In this document: positions 8,218 to 17,234 of the stretch, in pieces | Layout of the letters: each line of letters begins with the position of its first letter | How positions within the stretch are numbered: the first letter of the stretch is position 1 | Assembly: GCA_963724975.1 (NCBI GenBank) | Contig: CAVRXB010000003.1 | Span: 62,001 to 126,000 of the forward strand | Direction: 5' to 3' | Source: CAIWHR01 sp963724975 | GTDB taxonomy: Bacteria; Pseudomonadota; Gammaproteobacteria; Burkholderiales; Casimicrobiaceae | DNA: 64,000 nucleotides | Program-made: the position numbers and the translations under genes | The notes under the pieces: model-generated | The model's database searches: none | What the model saw: only the letters and a program-made list of their open reading frames with translations | Told to the model about the DNA's origin: nothing

Positions 8218-9328
8218 CTAGCCGCTGCGCTCCACCCGCCATATTTGGTATTTGAGCGCCGCAAGGCAACCCCCGACGATCGAAAAGAACGCAAGAAACG
8301 AGCCGATCGCCAGGGTGGACAGCCCGGTTATGCCCTGCCCGATCGTGCAGCCCAACGCAGTCACGCCGCCGAACCCCATCAGGATACCGCCGGCGACATG
8401 GTGGACGAGATCCTCGGTGGTCGTGAAGCCCTCCCAGCGGAAAGTCCTCGTGGCAAGCGCCATCGCCGCGGCGCCGACGATCACTCCCAGCACCCCGGCG
8501 ATACCGAACGTCAGCACGCGCGAGGCATCCGTCCAGTAGACGAGCAGCTCGAGCAGATACGCAACCGGCGCGACGAAGCTGAACGATTCCATCCGGCCGG
8601 AGTTGGTGGCGACGAATTTCTCCTCGAGCGTCGCCGGGTCCTCGGCGAGGTGACCGACGTAGCCGGACAGATACCAACCGCCGACGATGACGGCGCCGAT
8701 CACGACGCCGCCGACGATCATCTCGCGCGTGGTGCGGAATGCCCGACTTGCAAAGATCCACGCCGCGATCGCCGCGACAACGAACCATGGCACCCACGCC
8801 CTGGCGGCGACAGGCAGGCCCATATTTGACGAACACTGCCGGAAGGTCGGAGGTCGCGGCCCCCACGTCGAATCGAACCGGATCGAGCGCCGTCGCGCGC
8901 CATAGGACGAACACGCCCTTCAACGTCATGTACGCCGAGATGCCGAGGAAGACGAGAACGATCAGCGATTTGAGATTGCCGCCACCGAGGCGGATCAAGC
9001 TCCTGCTGCCGCACCCCGAGGCAAGCGTCATCCCGAATCCGAACAGGAAACCGCCGACGATCATCGACAGCCACGCGATGCGCGGACCGGTGTAGATCGA
9101 CTTGCCCACGTCAATGAGGCCCGCGGTCTGCAGCAGGGCCACGCCGGCGATCGCGACGACGATGGCGAGCACCCACATACGCATCCGGCGCCAGTCGCCG
9201 AAAGTCGCGACGTCGGAAACAGCGCCCATGGTGCAGAAGTTGACGCGCTGGCCGACGGCGCCGAACACGACGCCGAGCAGGAGGGCGCCGCCGGTGACGA
9301 CGGCCGGCAGGGAATCCACTCCGGACAT
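8218..9328 (-). pseudogene. YeeE/YedE-family sulfur-compound transporter, frameshifted
   Basis: Inner-membrane transporter of the sulf_transp family (thiosulfate or other sulfur compounds), normally one chain of about 370 residues with two homologous halves. The N-half runs from the ATG at 9328 (MSGVDSLPAVV) with GFGMTLASGCGSRS. The C-half is in another frame from about 8823 to 8218 with GFGGVTALGCTIGQG. Both halves keep their Cys motif. The frames swap in the overlap AAATATGGGCCTG near 8815-8830, and the whole span is one base out of phase (1111 bases). Beyond the break the first frame becomes Arg-rich shadow sequence, so two independent genes are unlikely. Either a one-base lesion or a sequencing error. 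Confidence 0.75.
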
Positions 9329-9425
9329 CACAAAATTATGGCATGCGAATGTTTTGACCCCGTTGCCGCGCCGGTTCCGTTTAGACCTCAAGCGGAACCC
9401 AACCGAGGACATCGAAGGAGAAATC

Positions 9426-10379
9426 GTGGCAACGACGAAGAATCGCAAGTCGCAGCAACCTGTGGCGGGCAGCGCTAATACAGGACAGTGTGCGCTCACT
9501 TTCAGCGCAGTGGCCTTGGCGCTGACGGCCGCCTTTGGTTCGACCTCCGCCGACGCAGTGGGACAAATGGGCAGCCTCGACATCATCACCCGCGGCAGTG
9601 GACAAGTGCTGCCGGTGTATTCGGGCGGCGGCCGCAACTGGGTCGTCGGGACGCCGGGCCAGGAGTATTCGATCCGCTATTGCAACAGCACACCGGGTCG
9701 CGTGCTGGCGGTGATGAGCGTCGACGGCGTCAATGTGGTGAGCGGAGACACGGCGTCGCCGTCGCAGTCGGGCTACGTGCTGGGTCCGTACGAGTGCGCC
9801 GATATCCAGGGCTGGCGAAAGAACATGTCGCGCACGGCGGCGTTCTACTTCACCGAATTGCCCGACGCCTATGCGACGCGCACCGGCCGCCCGCAAAACG
9901 TCGGCGTGATCGGCGTCGCCGTGTTTCGCGAAAAGCAGCCTCCCATCACGTGGCGACCGTACAAAGACAAGATCGCGAGCGATATTCGACGCGACATGGA
10001 TCAGAAAGCACAATCGCCGGCCGCAAGTGGTGGCTACGGGCAGGAGCCGCAGTCGAACGCCGATGCAGTGGGCTCGCGCGAACAGGCAGCAGGGCGCCTC
10101 GAGGCCGCGCCACCGATGGCGCAATCGAGGCCCACGCCCGCGCCCGAGCCGATATCGAAGCTCGGCACCGGACACGGCCGCAGCGAGGATTCGCCGGCGC
10201 AGATGGTTCGCTTCGAGCGCGAAAGCGCGACGCCGAACGAGACGATCGCGATCTATTACGATCGCCGCGAGAATCTCGCTGCGATGGGAATCCTGCCGCC
10301 GCCGGTGGTCGCGCGTTCCGCCAATCCCAATCCTTTTCCCGGTTGGGGACACTTCGTCCCGGATCCGCCGAACCGCTGA
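9426..10379 (+). CDS. Secreted hypothetical protein preceding an ECF sigma factor
   Basis: 317 residues from a GTG at 9426, chosen because GAAGGAG sits five bases upstream and everything before it is antisense to the YeeE gene. A basic start and hydrophobic segment (about 25-45, ending TSADA) suggest export. The folded part (about 50-180) contains two Cys (IRYCNST, PYECADI) and VGVIGVAVFREK. The remaining 130 residues are Pro/Ala/Gln rich and end FPGWGHFVPDPPNR. The family is not recognised. It lies 76 bases ahead of the sigma factor on the same strand and may belong to the same envelope-stress unit. Confidence 0.7.
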   Translation: MATTKNRKSQQPVAGSANTGQCALTFSAVALALTAAFGSTSADAVGQMGSLDIITRGSGQVLPVYSGGGRNWVVGTPGQEYSIRYCNSTPGRVLAVMSVDGVNVVSGDTASPSQSGYVLGPYECADIQGWRKNMSRTAAFYFTELPDAYATRTGRPQNVGVIGVAVFREKQPPITWRPYKDKIASDIRRDMDQKAQSPAASGGYGQEPQSNADAVGSREQAAGRLEAAPPMAQSRPTPAPEPISKLGTGHGRSEDSPAQMVRFERESATPNETIAIYYDRRENLAAMGILPPPVVARSANPNPFPGWGHFVPDPPNR

Positions 10380-10455
10380 GCGCAATTGGCATTTGGGTCC
10401 GGTGTCGTTTCGGTCCGGTTGCGTGGGCCCACCATGACTCGCATACTCGCGGGCG

Positions 10456-11052
10456 ATGCCCGCGCCTGCGCTCGCCAACGCCGCTCGGACCGATCCAGGT
10501 GACGAAGACCTGATGATGGCGTACGCAGCGGGTGACGCAGCGGCATTCGACGCGCTGTACGAGCGTCACAAAGGCGGGGTCTACCGCTACCTCGTCCGCC
10601 ATTGCGGCAACACGGGAACGGCTGACGAGCTGTTCCAGGATGTCTGGATGAACGTGATCCGCGTGCGCGCAACCTACGAGCCGACCGCGAAGTTCACGAC
10701 GTGGCTCTACCGGATCGCGCACAACCGCCTGATCGATCACTGGCGCGCGACGGGCCGCGCCGAATTCGTCACCGCAGGCGCCGACGACGATGACGATCCG
10801 CTCGACGCAATCGCCGGCGCGCGCGTGGACGAGCCCGACGTGCGCGCCGGCGCGCGCGAAATCGGCGCGCGCATCCGAAAGGCGCTTGCGGTGCTGCCTG
10901 CCGCGCAGCGCGAAGCCTTCCTTCTGCATCAGGAAGGCGAGCTCGAGCTGGCCGAGATAGCCGAGCTGACAGGCGCCGGCATGGAGACGGTGAAAAGCCG
11001 CATCCGCTACGCGCAAGCGAAGCTCCGCGCGGAACTTGGAGATTTGAAGTGA
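10456..11052 (+). CDS. ECF-type RNA polymerase sigma factor
   Basis: 198 residues. Region 2 (about 25-95) has DALYERHKGGVYRYL, ADELFQDVWM and FTTWLYRIAHNRLIDHWR. An acidic linker follows (ADDDDDPLD), then region 4 (about 145-195) with LPAAQREAFLL, LAEIAELTG and ETVKSRIRYA. It directs polymerase to a small regulon, probably envelope related. The stop overlaps the start of the next gene by four bases, the usual arrangement with an anti-sigma factor. An internal ATG at 10513 is an alternative start. Confidence 0.9.
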   Translation: MPAPALANAARTDPGDEDLMMAYAAGDAAAFDALYERHKGGVYRYLVRHCGNTGTADELFQDVWMNVIRVRATYEPTAKFTTWLYRIAHNRLIDHWRATGRAEFVTAGADDDDDPLDAIAGARVDEPDVRAGAREIGARIRKALAVLPAAQREAFLLHQEGELELAEIAELTGAGMETVKSRIRYAQAKLRAELGDLK

Positions 11053-12157
11053 GCACGCAGGACCCGAACGATCTACGCGACCCCCGCCTCGACGCGGCGT
11101 GGCGCGCGGCCTCGAACGAGGACCCGCCGGCTGCGCTCGACGAAGCAATCCGCGCGGCGGCGCGGCGCGAAGTCAAGGCGGGACCGCAGCCATCCGGCGC
11201 GCCCGTCACGACGGTGCCGCAAGCGCTGCGACCCGAACGCTGGTGGATGCCGCTCGCCGCGGCTGCCACGATCGGCGCAATCGCCATCGGCATTCTGCAG
11301 ATCGCGAATCCCGACAAGGTGATCGAACCCGCGCATGACAAGGCGATCGTGTCCGACATGCCGCCGATCCGTCGTCGACAAGTCAAACGGCGCCGACTCC
11401 TGCGCCTCCGTTTCCGCTTGCGAGTGACGACACGCGCAATCGCATCGCGCCGCCGGCACCAGCGCCACCCCGTGTAGTCGCTCCTGCGCCCGCTCCTGTG
11501 CCTGCACCGAAGGCCGCTCCCGCGCTGCGCAAAGACACAACATCGAAATTCGCGAGCGAAGAACCGGCGGCGAAGCCGGAAGCGATCGCTCCGCCAACGC
11601 CGAGCAGCGGAGGACGCCAGGCCGGGGCGGTCGATGCGGCGAAACCGGCAGCACCCGTCGCCGAGCCGTTCCCGGCGGACGCCGTCAAACGCGAAGCAAA
11701 GGAAAGTGCAGCAACGCCCTCTCCGCCGCCACCCGCTTCAATGCCGGCCGAGTCGCCTCCTGCGGGGCTCGCAACCAACAAGCTCAAGTCTCTTCCCGCG
11801 ACATCCGCGCGGGACGAAGCGCCGTTTGAACAGCAGCGTTCGAACGCTCCTGTCGCGCAATCCATGGCTCCCGCCGCGCAAGCGCCGATGCGCCGGATGC
11901 AGGAAGCCGACGCCGCGCGTGCCGGAGCGCCGAAAGCCGATGCCGCGAATGCCTCTGTGGGGGCAAGCGTCGACGCACGCGCGAAAGCGCAGCCGAAGCT
12001 CGCCGTTTCCGACTGGATCACGCTGATCAGGAAGCTACGCGACGAGGGAAAAACGGATGAGGCGGCGAAGGAACTCACCGCGTTTCGTGCCGCGTATTCC
12101 GATCACGAGCGGCTGCTGCCGCCCGATCTGCGCGAGTGGAAGCCGGCGCCGCGTTAG
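11049..12157 (+). pseudogene. Anti-sigma-like membrane protein, frameshifted
   Basis: Probable anti-sigma partner of the upstream ECF factor, about 369 residues if the frame is restored. The first frame (GTG at 11049) gives a cytoplasmic segment of about 75 residues and one transmembrane helix (WWMPLAAAATIGAIAIGIL, about 75-95), then degenerates into Arg-rich shadow after about 11370. The frame shifted by two bases continues as a long Pro/Ala-rich periplasmic linker from about 11360 and ends in WITLIRKLRDEGKTDEAAKE...PDLREWKPAPR at 12157. The coding-like content switches frame between 11355 and 11390. No zinc-binding HxxxCxxC motif is visible. A lesion or an assembly error; the stop overlaps mutY by four bases. 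Confidence 0.7.
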
Positions 12158-13185
12158 AGTCGGGCGATCAATTTCCTGATCGGCGATGGCAGCGCGGCGG
12201 CGAGCGCGTCGTCACGCGTGAGCCACAGCAACCCCGGTGATTCGGCGCGCGGCGGCCACGACCGTACGGCGATGCGCTGCGGTCGGATCGTCAATCGAAA
12301 ATGCGTGAAGCCATGCTCGATCGGCGCGAGTTCCCCTCCGAGCGTGACGCGTGCGGCGAAGCGCGTGCGGCAATGCGCGACAGGATCCTCGCCGAGAGGC
12401 AATTCGGGCAGGCTCCAAAGCCCGCCCCAGATTCCGATCGCAGGCCGCTTCTCGAGAAGGATCGTGCCGGCGCGCTCGATCACGAGCACGCGCACCACGC
12501 GTTGCGGCAATGTCTTTCGCGGTCGCGGGCACGGCAACTCCGCGATCCGACCTTCGGCGCGCGCGACGCAATCGCGCACGACGGGGCAATCGCCGCAGCG
12601 TGGTGCGGTTCGGGTGCAAATCGTCGCCCCGAGATCCATCATCGCTTGCGTATAGGTCTCGATCCCGTCCTTCGGCAGCAAGGAGACGGCGACGCGCCAG
12701 AGTTCCTTCTCGACTTTGGGAGCGCCGGGATAACCCTCGATGCCGCGATGCCGCGCGAGCACGCGCTTCACGTTGCCGTCGAGGATCGCCGCACGCGTAC
12801 CGAACGCGAACGCGGCGATCGCCGACGCGGTCGTTCGTCCGATGCCCGGCAGCATCGCGAGCGTTTCGACATCGCGCGGAAATTTACCGCCGTGCGTGGC
12901 GACGATTTCTTTCGCCGCCGCATGCAGATGATGCGCGCGACGGTAGTAGCCGAGGCCGCTCCAGCGCTCGAGCACGCGGTCCTCCGGCGCATCGGCTAAC
13001 GCGCGGACGTCGGGAAAGGCGTCGAGAAATCGCTCGTAGTACGCGATCACCGTCGCGACCTGCGTCTGCTGCAGCATGATCTCGGACAGCCAGATCCGAT
13101 ACGCGTCGCGCGTGCGCTGCCACGGCAAATCGTGGCGCCCGTGGGTCTTCTGCCAGGCGACGAGGCGCTTGGCGAAGGAGCGCAA
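12154..13185 (-). CDS. mutY: Adenine DNA glycosylase MutY
   Basis: Removes adenine mispaired with 8-oxoguanine. 343 residues from a TTG at 13185, chosen because LRSFAKRLVAWQ matches the family start and AGGGGAC lies upstream; the ATG at 13287 would sit inside cpoB. Visible: catalytic Glu in SEIMLQQTQV, helix-hairpin-helix MLPGIGRTTASAI, catalytic Asp in ILDGNVKRVLAR, and the 4Fe-4S ligands C-x6-C-x2-C-x5-C (CTRTAPRCGDCPVVRDC). The C-terminal Nudix-like domain (about 225-343) reads the oxidised base. It lies 13 bases after cpoB, as the last gene of the tolB-pal-cpoB unit. Confidence 0.95.
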   Translation of the reverse strand: MRSFAKRLVAWQKTHGRHDLPWQRTRDAYRIWLSEIMLQQTQVATVIAYYERFLDAFPDVRALADAPEDRVLERWSGLGYYRRAHHLHAAAKEIVATHGGKFPRDVETLAMLPGIGRTTASAIAAFAFGTRAAILDGNVKRVLARHRGIEGYPGAPKVEKELWRVAVSLLPKDGIETYTQAMMDLGATICTRTAPRCGDCPVVRDCVARAEGRIAELPCPRPRKTLPQRVVRVLVIERAGTILLEKRPAIGIWGGLWSLPELPLGEDPVAHCRTRFAARVTLGGELAPIEHGFTHFRLTIRPQRIAVRSWPPRAESPGLLWLTRDDALAAALPSPIRKLIARL

Positions 13186-13198
13186 CGTGGTGGGTCCC

Positions 13199-13993
13199 CT
13201 ACTTTGTCGCGAGCCGCTGCTTGGCTTTGACCGCGGCGTCGGACTTCGGGAATTTCGCAACCAGATCCTCGAGCGTGCGCCGGGCACCCGCCGCGTCGCC
13301 GAGATCGAGCTGCGCGGTTGCGATGCTCAGCATCGCGTCGGGCACCTTGAGGCTGTCGGGATATGCGGCGATCAACTGTCGCTGCGAAGCGATCGAGCCG
13401 CGGAAATCGCGCTGCGCGTATTGCGCGTTGCCGATCCAATACTGCGCCGAGGGTGCAAGCGCGCTCTTCGGGTACGTCTTGACGAACGCGCTGAAGCTTG
13501 CGATCGCGGCGGAGTAGCTGCCCGCCTTGAACTGGTCGAGCGCGACATCGTAGGCCCGCTGCTCGTTCGATGCCGCGGGGACGGGTGCGGGAGGAGGCGG
13601 CGTAGGCGAGGCGGAAGCAGGCACTTCACTGCCAGCAGCGGCGGGACCCGGTCCACCTTCCAGCTTGCGCATCCGCGAGTCGAGGTCGACGTAGAGATCG
13701 CGCTGGCGCTTCTGCTGCTGCTCCTGCTCGTAGATCAGCACTTCGATCTGCCCGCGCAGCTTCGCGACGTCGGACTTCAACTGCTCGACCTGGCTGAAAA
13801 GCTCGACCAGGCCCTGGCTCTTCAACTGCGTTTCGATCGCGCTGACGCGATCCTGGATTTGCGTCACGCGCTGGTTGGTGGCTTCGATGCGCTTGCGCGC
13901 TTCATCGTCGTCGAACAGAGCGGCGCGCGCCGAATGCGCGAAGCAGAGTCCGGCCAGCGCGAGCGCCGCTAACGCGGGCCGCAAGCCATGCAT
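13199..13993 (-). CDS. cpoB: Cell division coordinator CpoB (YbgF)
   Basis: Periplasmic partner of the Tol-Pal system that links outer-membrane constriction to septal peptidoglycan synthesis. 264 residues from the ATG at 13993, opening MHGLRPALAALALAG with a signal peptide ending HSARA. An N-terminal coiled coil (about 25-100, with repeated QL/IE heptads) is followed by a Pro/Ala-rich linker and TPR repeats (about 140-264: YDVALDQFKAGSYSAAI, APSAQYWIGNAQYAQRD). The start is four bases after the pal stop. Confidence 0.93.
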   Translation of the reverse strand: MHGLRPALAALALAGLCFAHSARAALFDDDEARKRIEATNQRVTQIQDRVSAIETQLKSQGLVELFSQVEQLKSDVAKLRGQIEVLIYEQEQQQKRQRDLYVDLDSRMRKLEGGPGPAAAGSEVPASASPTPPPPAPVPAASNEQRAYDVALDQFKAGSYSAAIASFSAFVKTYPKSALAPSAQYWIGNAQYAQRDFRGSIASQRQLIAAYPDSLKVPDAMLSIATAQLDLGDAAGARRTLEDLVAKFPKSDAAVKAKQRLATK

Positions 13994-13997
13994 CGAC

Positions 13998-14537
13998 TCA
14001 CTCTCCAACGTACACAATATCGACGCGGCGATTTTCGGCCCACGACGACTCGTCATGTCCATCGCGGCGCGGCTTTTCCTTGCCGAAGCTGACTGTCTCG
14101 ATCTGGACCTCGTTCGCGCCGAGAAGAACCATCAGTTTCTTGACGGCATCCGCGCGTTTCTGGCCGAGCGCGATGTTGTATTCGCGCGTGCCGCGCTCGT
14201 CGGTGTTGCCCTGCAGCGTCAAGCGGAGCGTGCGATTGGATTGCAGATATTTGGCATGCGCTTCTACGGTCGCCCTGAATTCGTCCTTGATCACGAACTG
14301 ATCGTAATCGAAATACACGCTGCGCTTTTGCGACAGCATGTTGGCAGGATCCCGGTGCGGCTGCGTCGCTCCGGGAGGGCCGGGCGGCGGAGGACCCCCC
14401 AGTCCCTTCGTGCTGGCGCCGTCTTTGGCAGCCTCTGCGGCCGCGCGATCCTCGACCGGCGCGGCGGTCTGCGTGTCGGTGCTCTTGCAACCCGCGAGCG
14501 CCGCAAGGATAGCCACTGCGATGATCCACTTGCGCAT
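13998..14537 (-). CDS. pal: Peptidoglycan-associated lipoprotein Pal
   Basis: 179-residue outer-membrane lipoprotein with lipobox LAGC at about 14-17. A Pro/Gly-rich tether (PPPPGPPG) precedes the OmpA-like peptidoglycan-binding domain (about 70-179): VYFDYDQFVI, LQGNTDERGTREYN, LGQKRADAVK and a terminal NRRVDIVY. It anchors the outer membrane to the cell wall and binds TolB. A CGAGGAGAC ribosome-binding site precedes the ATG. It lies between tolB and cpoB with short gaps, so one transcript is likely. Confidence 0.95.
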   Translation of the reverse strand: MRKWIIAVAILAALAGCKSTDTQTAAPVEDRAAAEAAKDGASTKGLGGPPPPGPPGATQPHRDPANMLSQKRSVYFDYDQFVIKDEFRATVEAHAKYLQSNRTLRLTLQGNTDERGTREYNIALGQKRADAVKKLMVLLGANEVQIETVSFGKEKPRRDGHDESSWAENRRVDIVYVGE

Positions 14538-14577
14538 GATCTGTCTCCTCGTTAATGGACGATGCGGTCTCGGGACG

Positions 14578-15861
14578 TCAGCGCGGGAGGGGGCCCCACG
14601 CCGGCTCGCGCACGTCGGCAGCCGGCGAAACGAGCCGCTGCTTCACGCGGCCGTCGGAGGAGGTCGCGGCCAATATACCACGGCCTCCCTGCTGCCCCGC
14701 GTAGATGATGAGCTTCGAATTGGGCGCGACCGCGGGGCTTTCGTCGAGCGGCCCCTGGGTCAGCACCTGCACTTGTCGCGACGCATAATCCTGGATCGCG
14801 AGCATGAAGCGGCCGCCCTCGCGCTTCACGAACACGAACCCCTTGCCATCGGGCAACGCGCGCGGCGACACGTTGTAACTGCCCTCGAACGTGAGGCGCT
14901 CAACACCGTTGGTCGCAAGGTTCAGGCGATAGATTTGCGGCGTGCCACCGCGATCCGACGTGAAGAGCAGCGACCCGCCGTCCGGCGTGAACGACGCCTC
15001 GGTATCGATGCCGGCTGAATTGATGAGCCGCGTCACACCCGTGCCGTCCGCGTTGATCATGAAGATCTGCGAGCCGCCGTCCTTCGACAGCGTGACGGCG
15101 AGACGGCGGCCGTCCGGCGACCATGCCGGCGCGCTGTTGCTGCCGCGGAAGCTCGCGAGCACCTGGCGCTGGCCGGTGGCGAGCGATTGCACATAGACCA
15201 CCGGTTTCTTGTTTTCGAGCGAGACGTACGCGATCCGGTTGCCGTCGGGCGACCACGCGGGGGAAAGGAGCGGCTCGTTCGACCCGACCACACCCTGCGG
15301 ATTGCCGCCATCGGCGTCGGCGACGATGAGCTCGTAGCGGGTGCCCTGCTTGGTGATGTAGGCGATGCGGGTGGAGAACACGCCCGGGTTGCCGGTCATC
15401 TTTTCATAGATGATGTCGGCGATCTTGTGTGCGGTGGCGCGGAACTGGGCGGGCGTGACGACGTAATTCATCGACGCCAGCTGTGCCTGCCGCACGGTGT
15501 CGACCAGCGCGAACTTGACCTCGGCGCGGCCCTCGCCCAGCGGCCGCATCGACCCGACGACGACAGCATCAGCGCCGCGGGCCCGAAAGTCCGCGGCACG
15601 CACGTCCTCGGCGCGAACCGGCCTGGGCGAAATGCCGGCGTCGTCGACCAACCGAAAGAGGCCGCTGCGTGTCAGGTCGGCGCCCACGATGCCGGTGATG
15701 CCGAGCGGCCAGTTCGATTCGTTTTCGAACGGGACGACCGAGATCGGAATCGCAGTGCCGGCGCCGCCGACGATCTCGATGGTGAGTTGCGCGCGCGCGG
15801 GCAAGACCGCCAACAACGCGAACGCGACGAACGTCAGTACGAGCCGTGCGTAGCGGGGCAA
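14578..15861 (-). CDS. tolB: Tol-Pal system protein TolB
   Basis: 427-residue periplasmic protein that binds Pal and takes part in outer-membrane invagination at division. Signal peptide ends LPARAQ at about 25. The N-terminal alpha/beta domain (25-160) is followed by a six-bladed propeller with PD40 repeats (LLSPAWSPDGNRIAYVS, APAWSPDGRRLAVTLS, TPDGGSLLFTSDRGG). Unusually, tolQ, tolR and tolA are not directly upstream: rlpA occupies that place. A TATAAT-like box on the minus strand at 15951-15956 may be its own promoter. Confidence 0.95.
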   Translation of the reverse strand: MPRYARLVLTFVAFALLAVLPARAQLTIEIVGGAGTAIPISVVPFENESNWPLGITGIVGADLTRSGLFRLVDDAGISPRPVRAEDVRAADFRARGADAVVVGSMRPLGEGRAEVKFALVDTVRQAQLASMNYVVTPAQFRATAHKIADIIYEKMTGNPGVFSTRIAYITKQGTRYELIVADADGGNPQGVVGSNEPLLSPAWSPDGNRIAYVSLENKKPVVYVQSLATGQRQVLASFRGSNSAPAWSPDGRRLAVTLSKDGGSQIFMINADGTGVTRLINSAGIDTEASFTPDGGSLLFTSDRGGTPQIYRLNLATNGVERLTFEGSYNVSPRALPDGKGFVFVKREGGRFMLAIQDYASRQVQVLTQGPLDESPAVAPNSKLIIYAGQQGGRGILAATSSDGRVKQRLVSPAADVREPAWGPLPR

Positions 15862-15996
15862 ATGGTCCTCGGGAGATGGCGGTCGATGATCACGTCGGGC
15901 GTCGCGGCGATGGGGGTCGCGCGACGAGTTTATTGTTTCGCTTTCCTGCGATTATAACGAACCGATCGCTCTGACCGGGTGAAAGGCACGCAAGAC

Positions 15997-16908
15997 TCAA
16001 TGCACGGCGATCGTCGACGAGAGTCCCAGCGCATCGCGCAACCTGTCTGCCGTCTGTCTCGCGGATTCGCGCGTCGGATAAGGGCCTACAAACACACGAA
16101 ACAATCCGCTCACCTGCCGGATTTTGGGTTCGACCCCCAGGGGCGCGAGTTGGTTCGCGAGGTGCGCGACGAAATTCTGCGCATTGGAATAGCTCGCGAA
16201 CGCGCCTAGCTGCACGGCGAAGCCCCCGTCGGAAGGCGCCACCGGCACCGGGGTCCCAACTTCGGACGGCGCGGCGCCGGCCGTGGCAACGGCAGGTGCG
16301 GTCGACACCGGCGGCAATGGCGCCGCGGTGACCAGCACAGTATCGCTGGGAATGATCGCCTCGACCTCGACCTCGCCACTGCCGCGCTGCGCGATCCCGA
16401 TCCGGTAGGCGGCGGCGTATGAAAGGTCGATCACGCGGCCATGAAGGAACGGTCCGCGGTCGTTGACGCGAACGAGGACGCTCTTGCCCGTCGCGACGTT
16501 GGTCACCTTCGCATACGACGGCAGCGGCAGCGTGGGATGCGCCGCCGTCATCGCGTACATGTCGTAAATATCGCCTATCGATGTCTTCTCGCCATGGAAC
16601 TTGCGGCCGTACCACGATGCGACGCCGCGCTCCTTGTACGGCCGCAGCGACGTCGCCGGCACGTATTCGCGGCCGAACACCGTGTACGGGCGGTTTGCCG
16701 ATCGGCTGAGCGCTTCGAGCCGCGGCCGCGCGTCCGGGATCGAATCGAGGTTGGACGGGACGTCGACGCCGGGCCCGTCATCTTTGTAATAGCCGGGCTT
16801 CGCGCCAATGGGGGCCGTGTCTTCGGGCGCTACCGGTGCCGGCTTGCTCGCACATGCCGCCAACAGGAGGCCCGCAACGATGGATAGGACGAAAGGCGGA
16901 TATCGCAT
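15997..16908 (-). CDS. rlpA: Septal-ring lytic transglycosylase RlpA
   Basis: 303-residue outer-membrane lipoprotein that cleaves denuded glycan strands at the septum. The ATG at 16908 gives a signal with lipobox LLAAC near residue 19; the longer frame to 17121 overlaps a plus-strand gene and lacks a better signal. A double-psi beta barrel (about 95-190: GVASWYGRKFHGEKTS, MYAMTAAHPTLPLPS, VRVNDRGPF, DLSYAAA) is followed by a linker and a C-terminal SPOR domain (about 225-303: FAVQLGAFASYSNA, FVGPYPTRESA). It is upstream of tolB, a sensible division-related neighbour. Confidence 0.93.
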   Translation of the reverse strand: MRYPPFVLSIVAGLLLAACASKPAPVAPEDTAPIGAKPGYYKDDGPGVDVPSNLDSIPDARPRLEALSRSANRPYTVFGREYVPATSLRPYKERGVASWYGRKFHGEKTSIGDIYDMYAMTAAHPTLPLPSYAKVTNVATGKSVLVRVNDRGPFLHGRVIDLSYAAAYRIGIAQRGSGEVEVEAIIPSDTVLVTAAPLPPVSTAPAVATAGAAPSEVGTPVPVAPSDGGFAVQLGAFASYSNAQNFVAHLANQLAPLGVEPKIRQVSGLFRVFVGPYPTRESARQTADRLRDALGLSSTIAVH

Positions 16909-17025
16909 GGACGCGCGGAAATTCGAGCGAGCGGGTATTATCAACGGAACCGGGAGGGAGGCTGGCATACGCCGCCTCGATCGCCCCTGCCCGGACCGAC
17001 TTATCGCACCCCGAGGAGCGTCGCG

Positions 17026-17187
17026 TTGGCCAAACCCAACTTCGAATACCAAAAGCGGCAGAAAGAACTGGAGAAGAAGCGCAAGAAGGAAGAGAAGTTG
17101 AAGCGCCGCCAGGAGCGGCACGCGGTTCCCGCCGACGGCGCTGCGCCCGCGGCCGCCCCACCGACTGAGGACGCCGACCCCGCGTAA
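17026..17187 (+). CDS. Small highly basic protein
   Basis: 53 residues from a TTG at 17026 preceded by GAGGAG. It starts LAKPNFEYQKRQKELEKK and is mostly Lys/Arg/Glu helix, then a short Ala/Pro tail ending EDADPA. Similar short MAKPN...KRQ-type proteins are widespread in betaproteobacteria with no known function; a nucleic-acid or ribosome association is possible from charge alone. It lies between rlpA and the integrase, so it marks the left, conserved flank of the integron. Confidence 0.6.
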   Translation: MAKPNFEYQKRQKELEKKRKKEEKLKRRQERHAVPADGAAPAAAPPTEDADPA

Positions 17188-17234
17188 GTCGCAAAATCGC
17201 GGTTGGCGCCGCCCGTGGAGGCGTCACTCCCGCG

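Noticed and set aside
9381..10478. Minus-strand frame over the secreted protein gene
   Set aside because: Shadow of 9426-10379, which has a clear ribosome-binding site, signal sequence and continuous frame.
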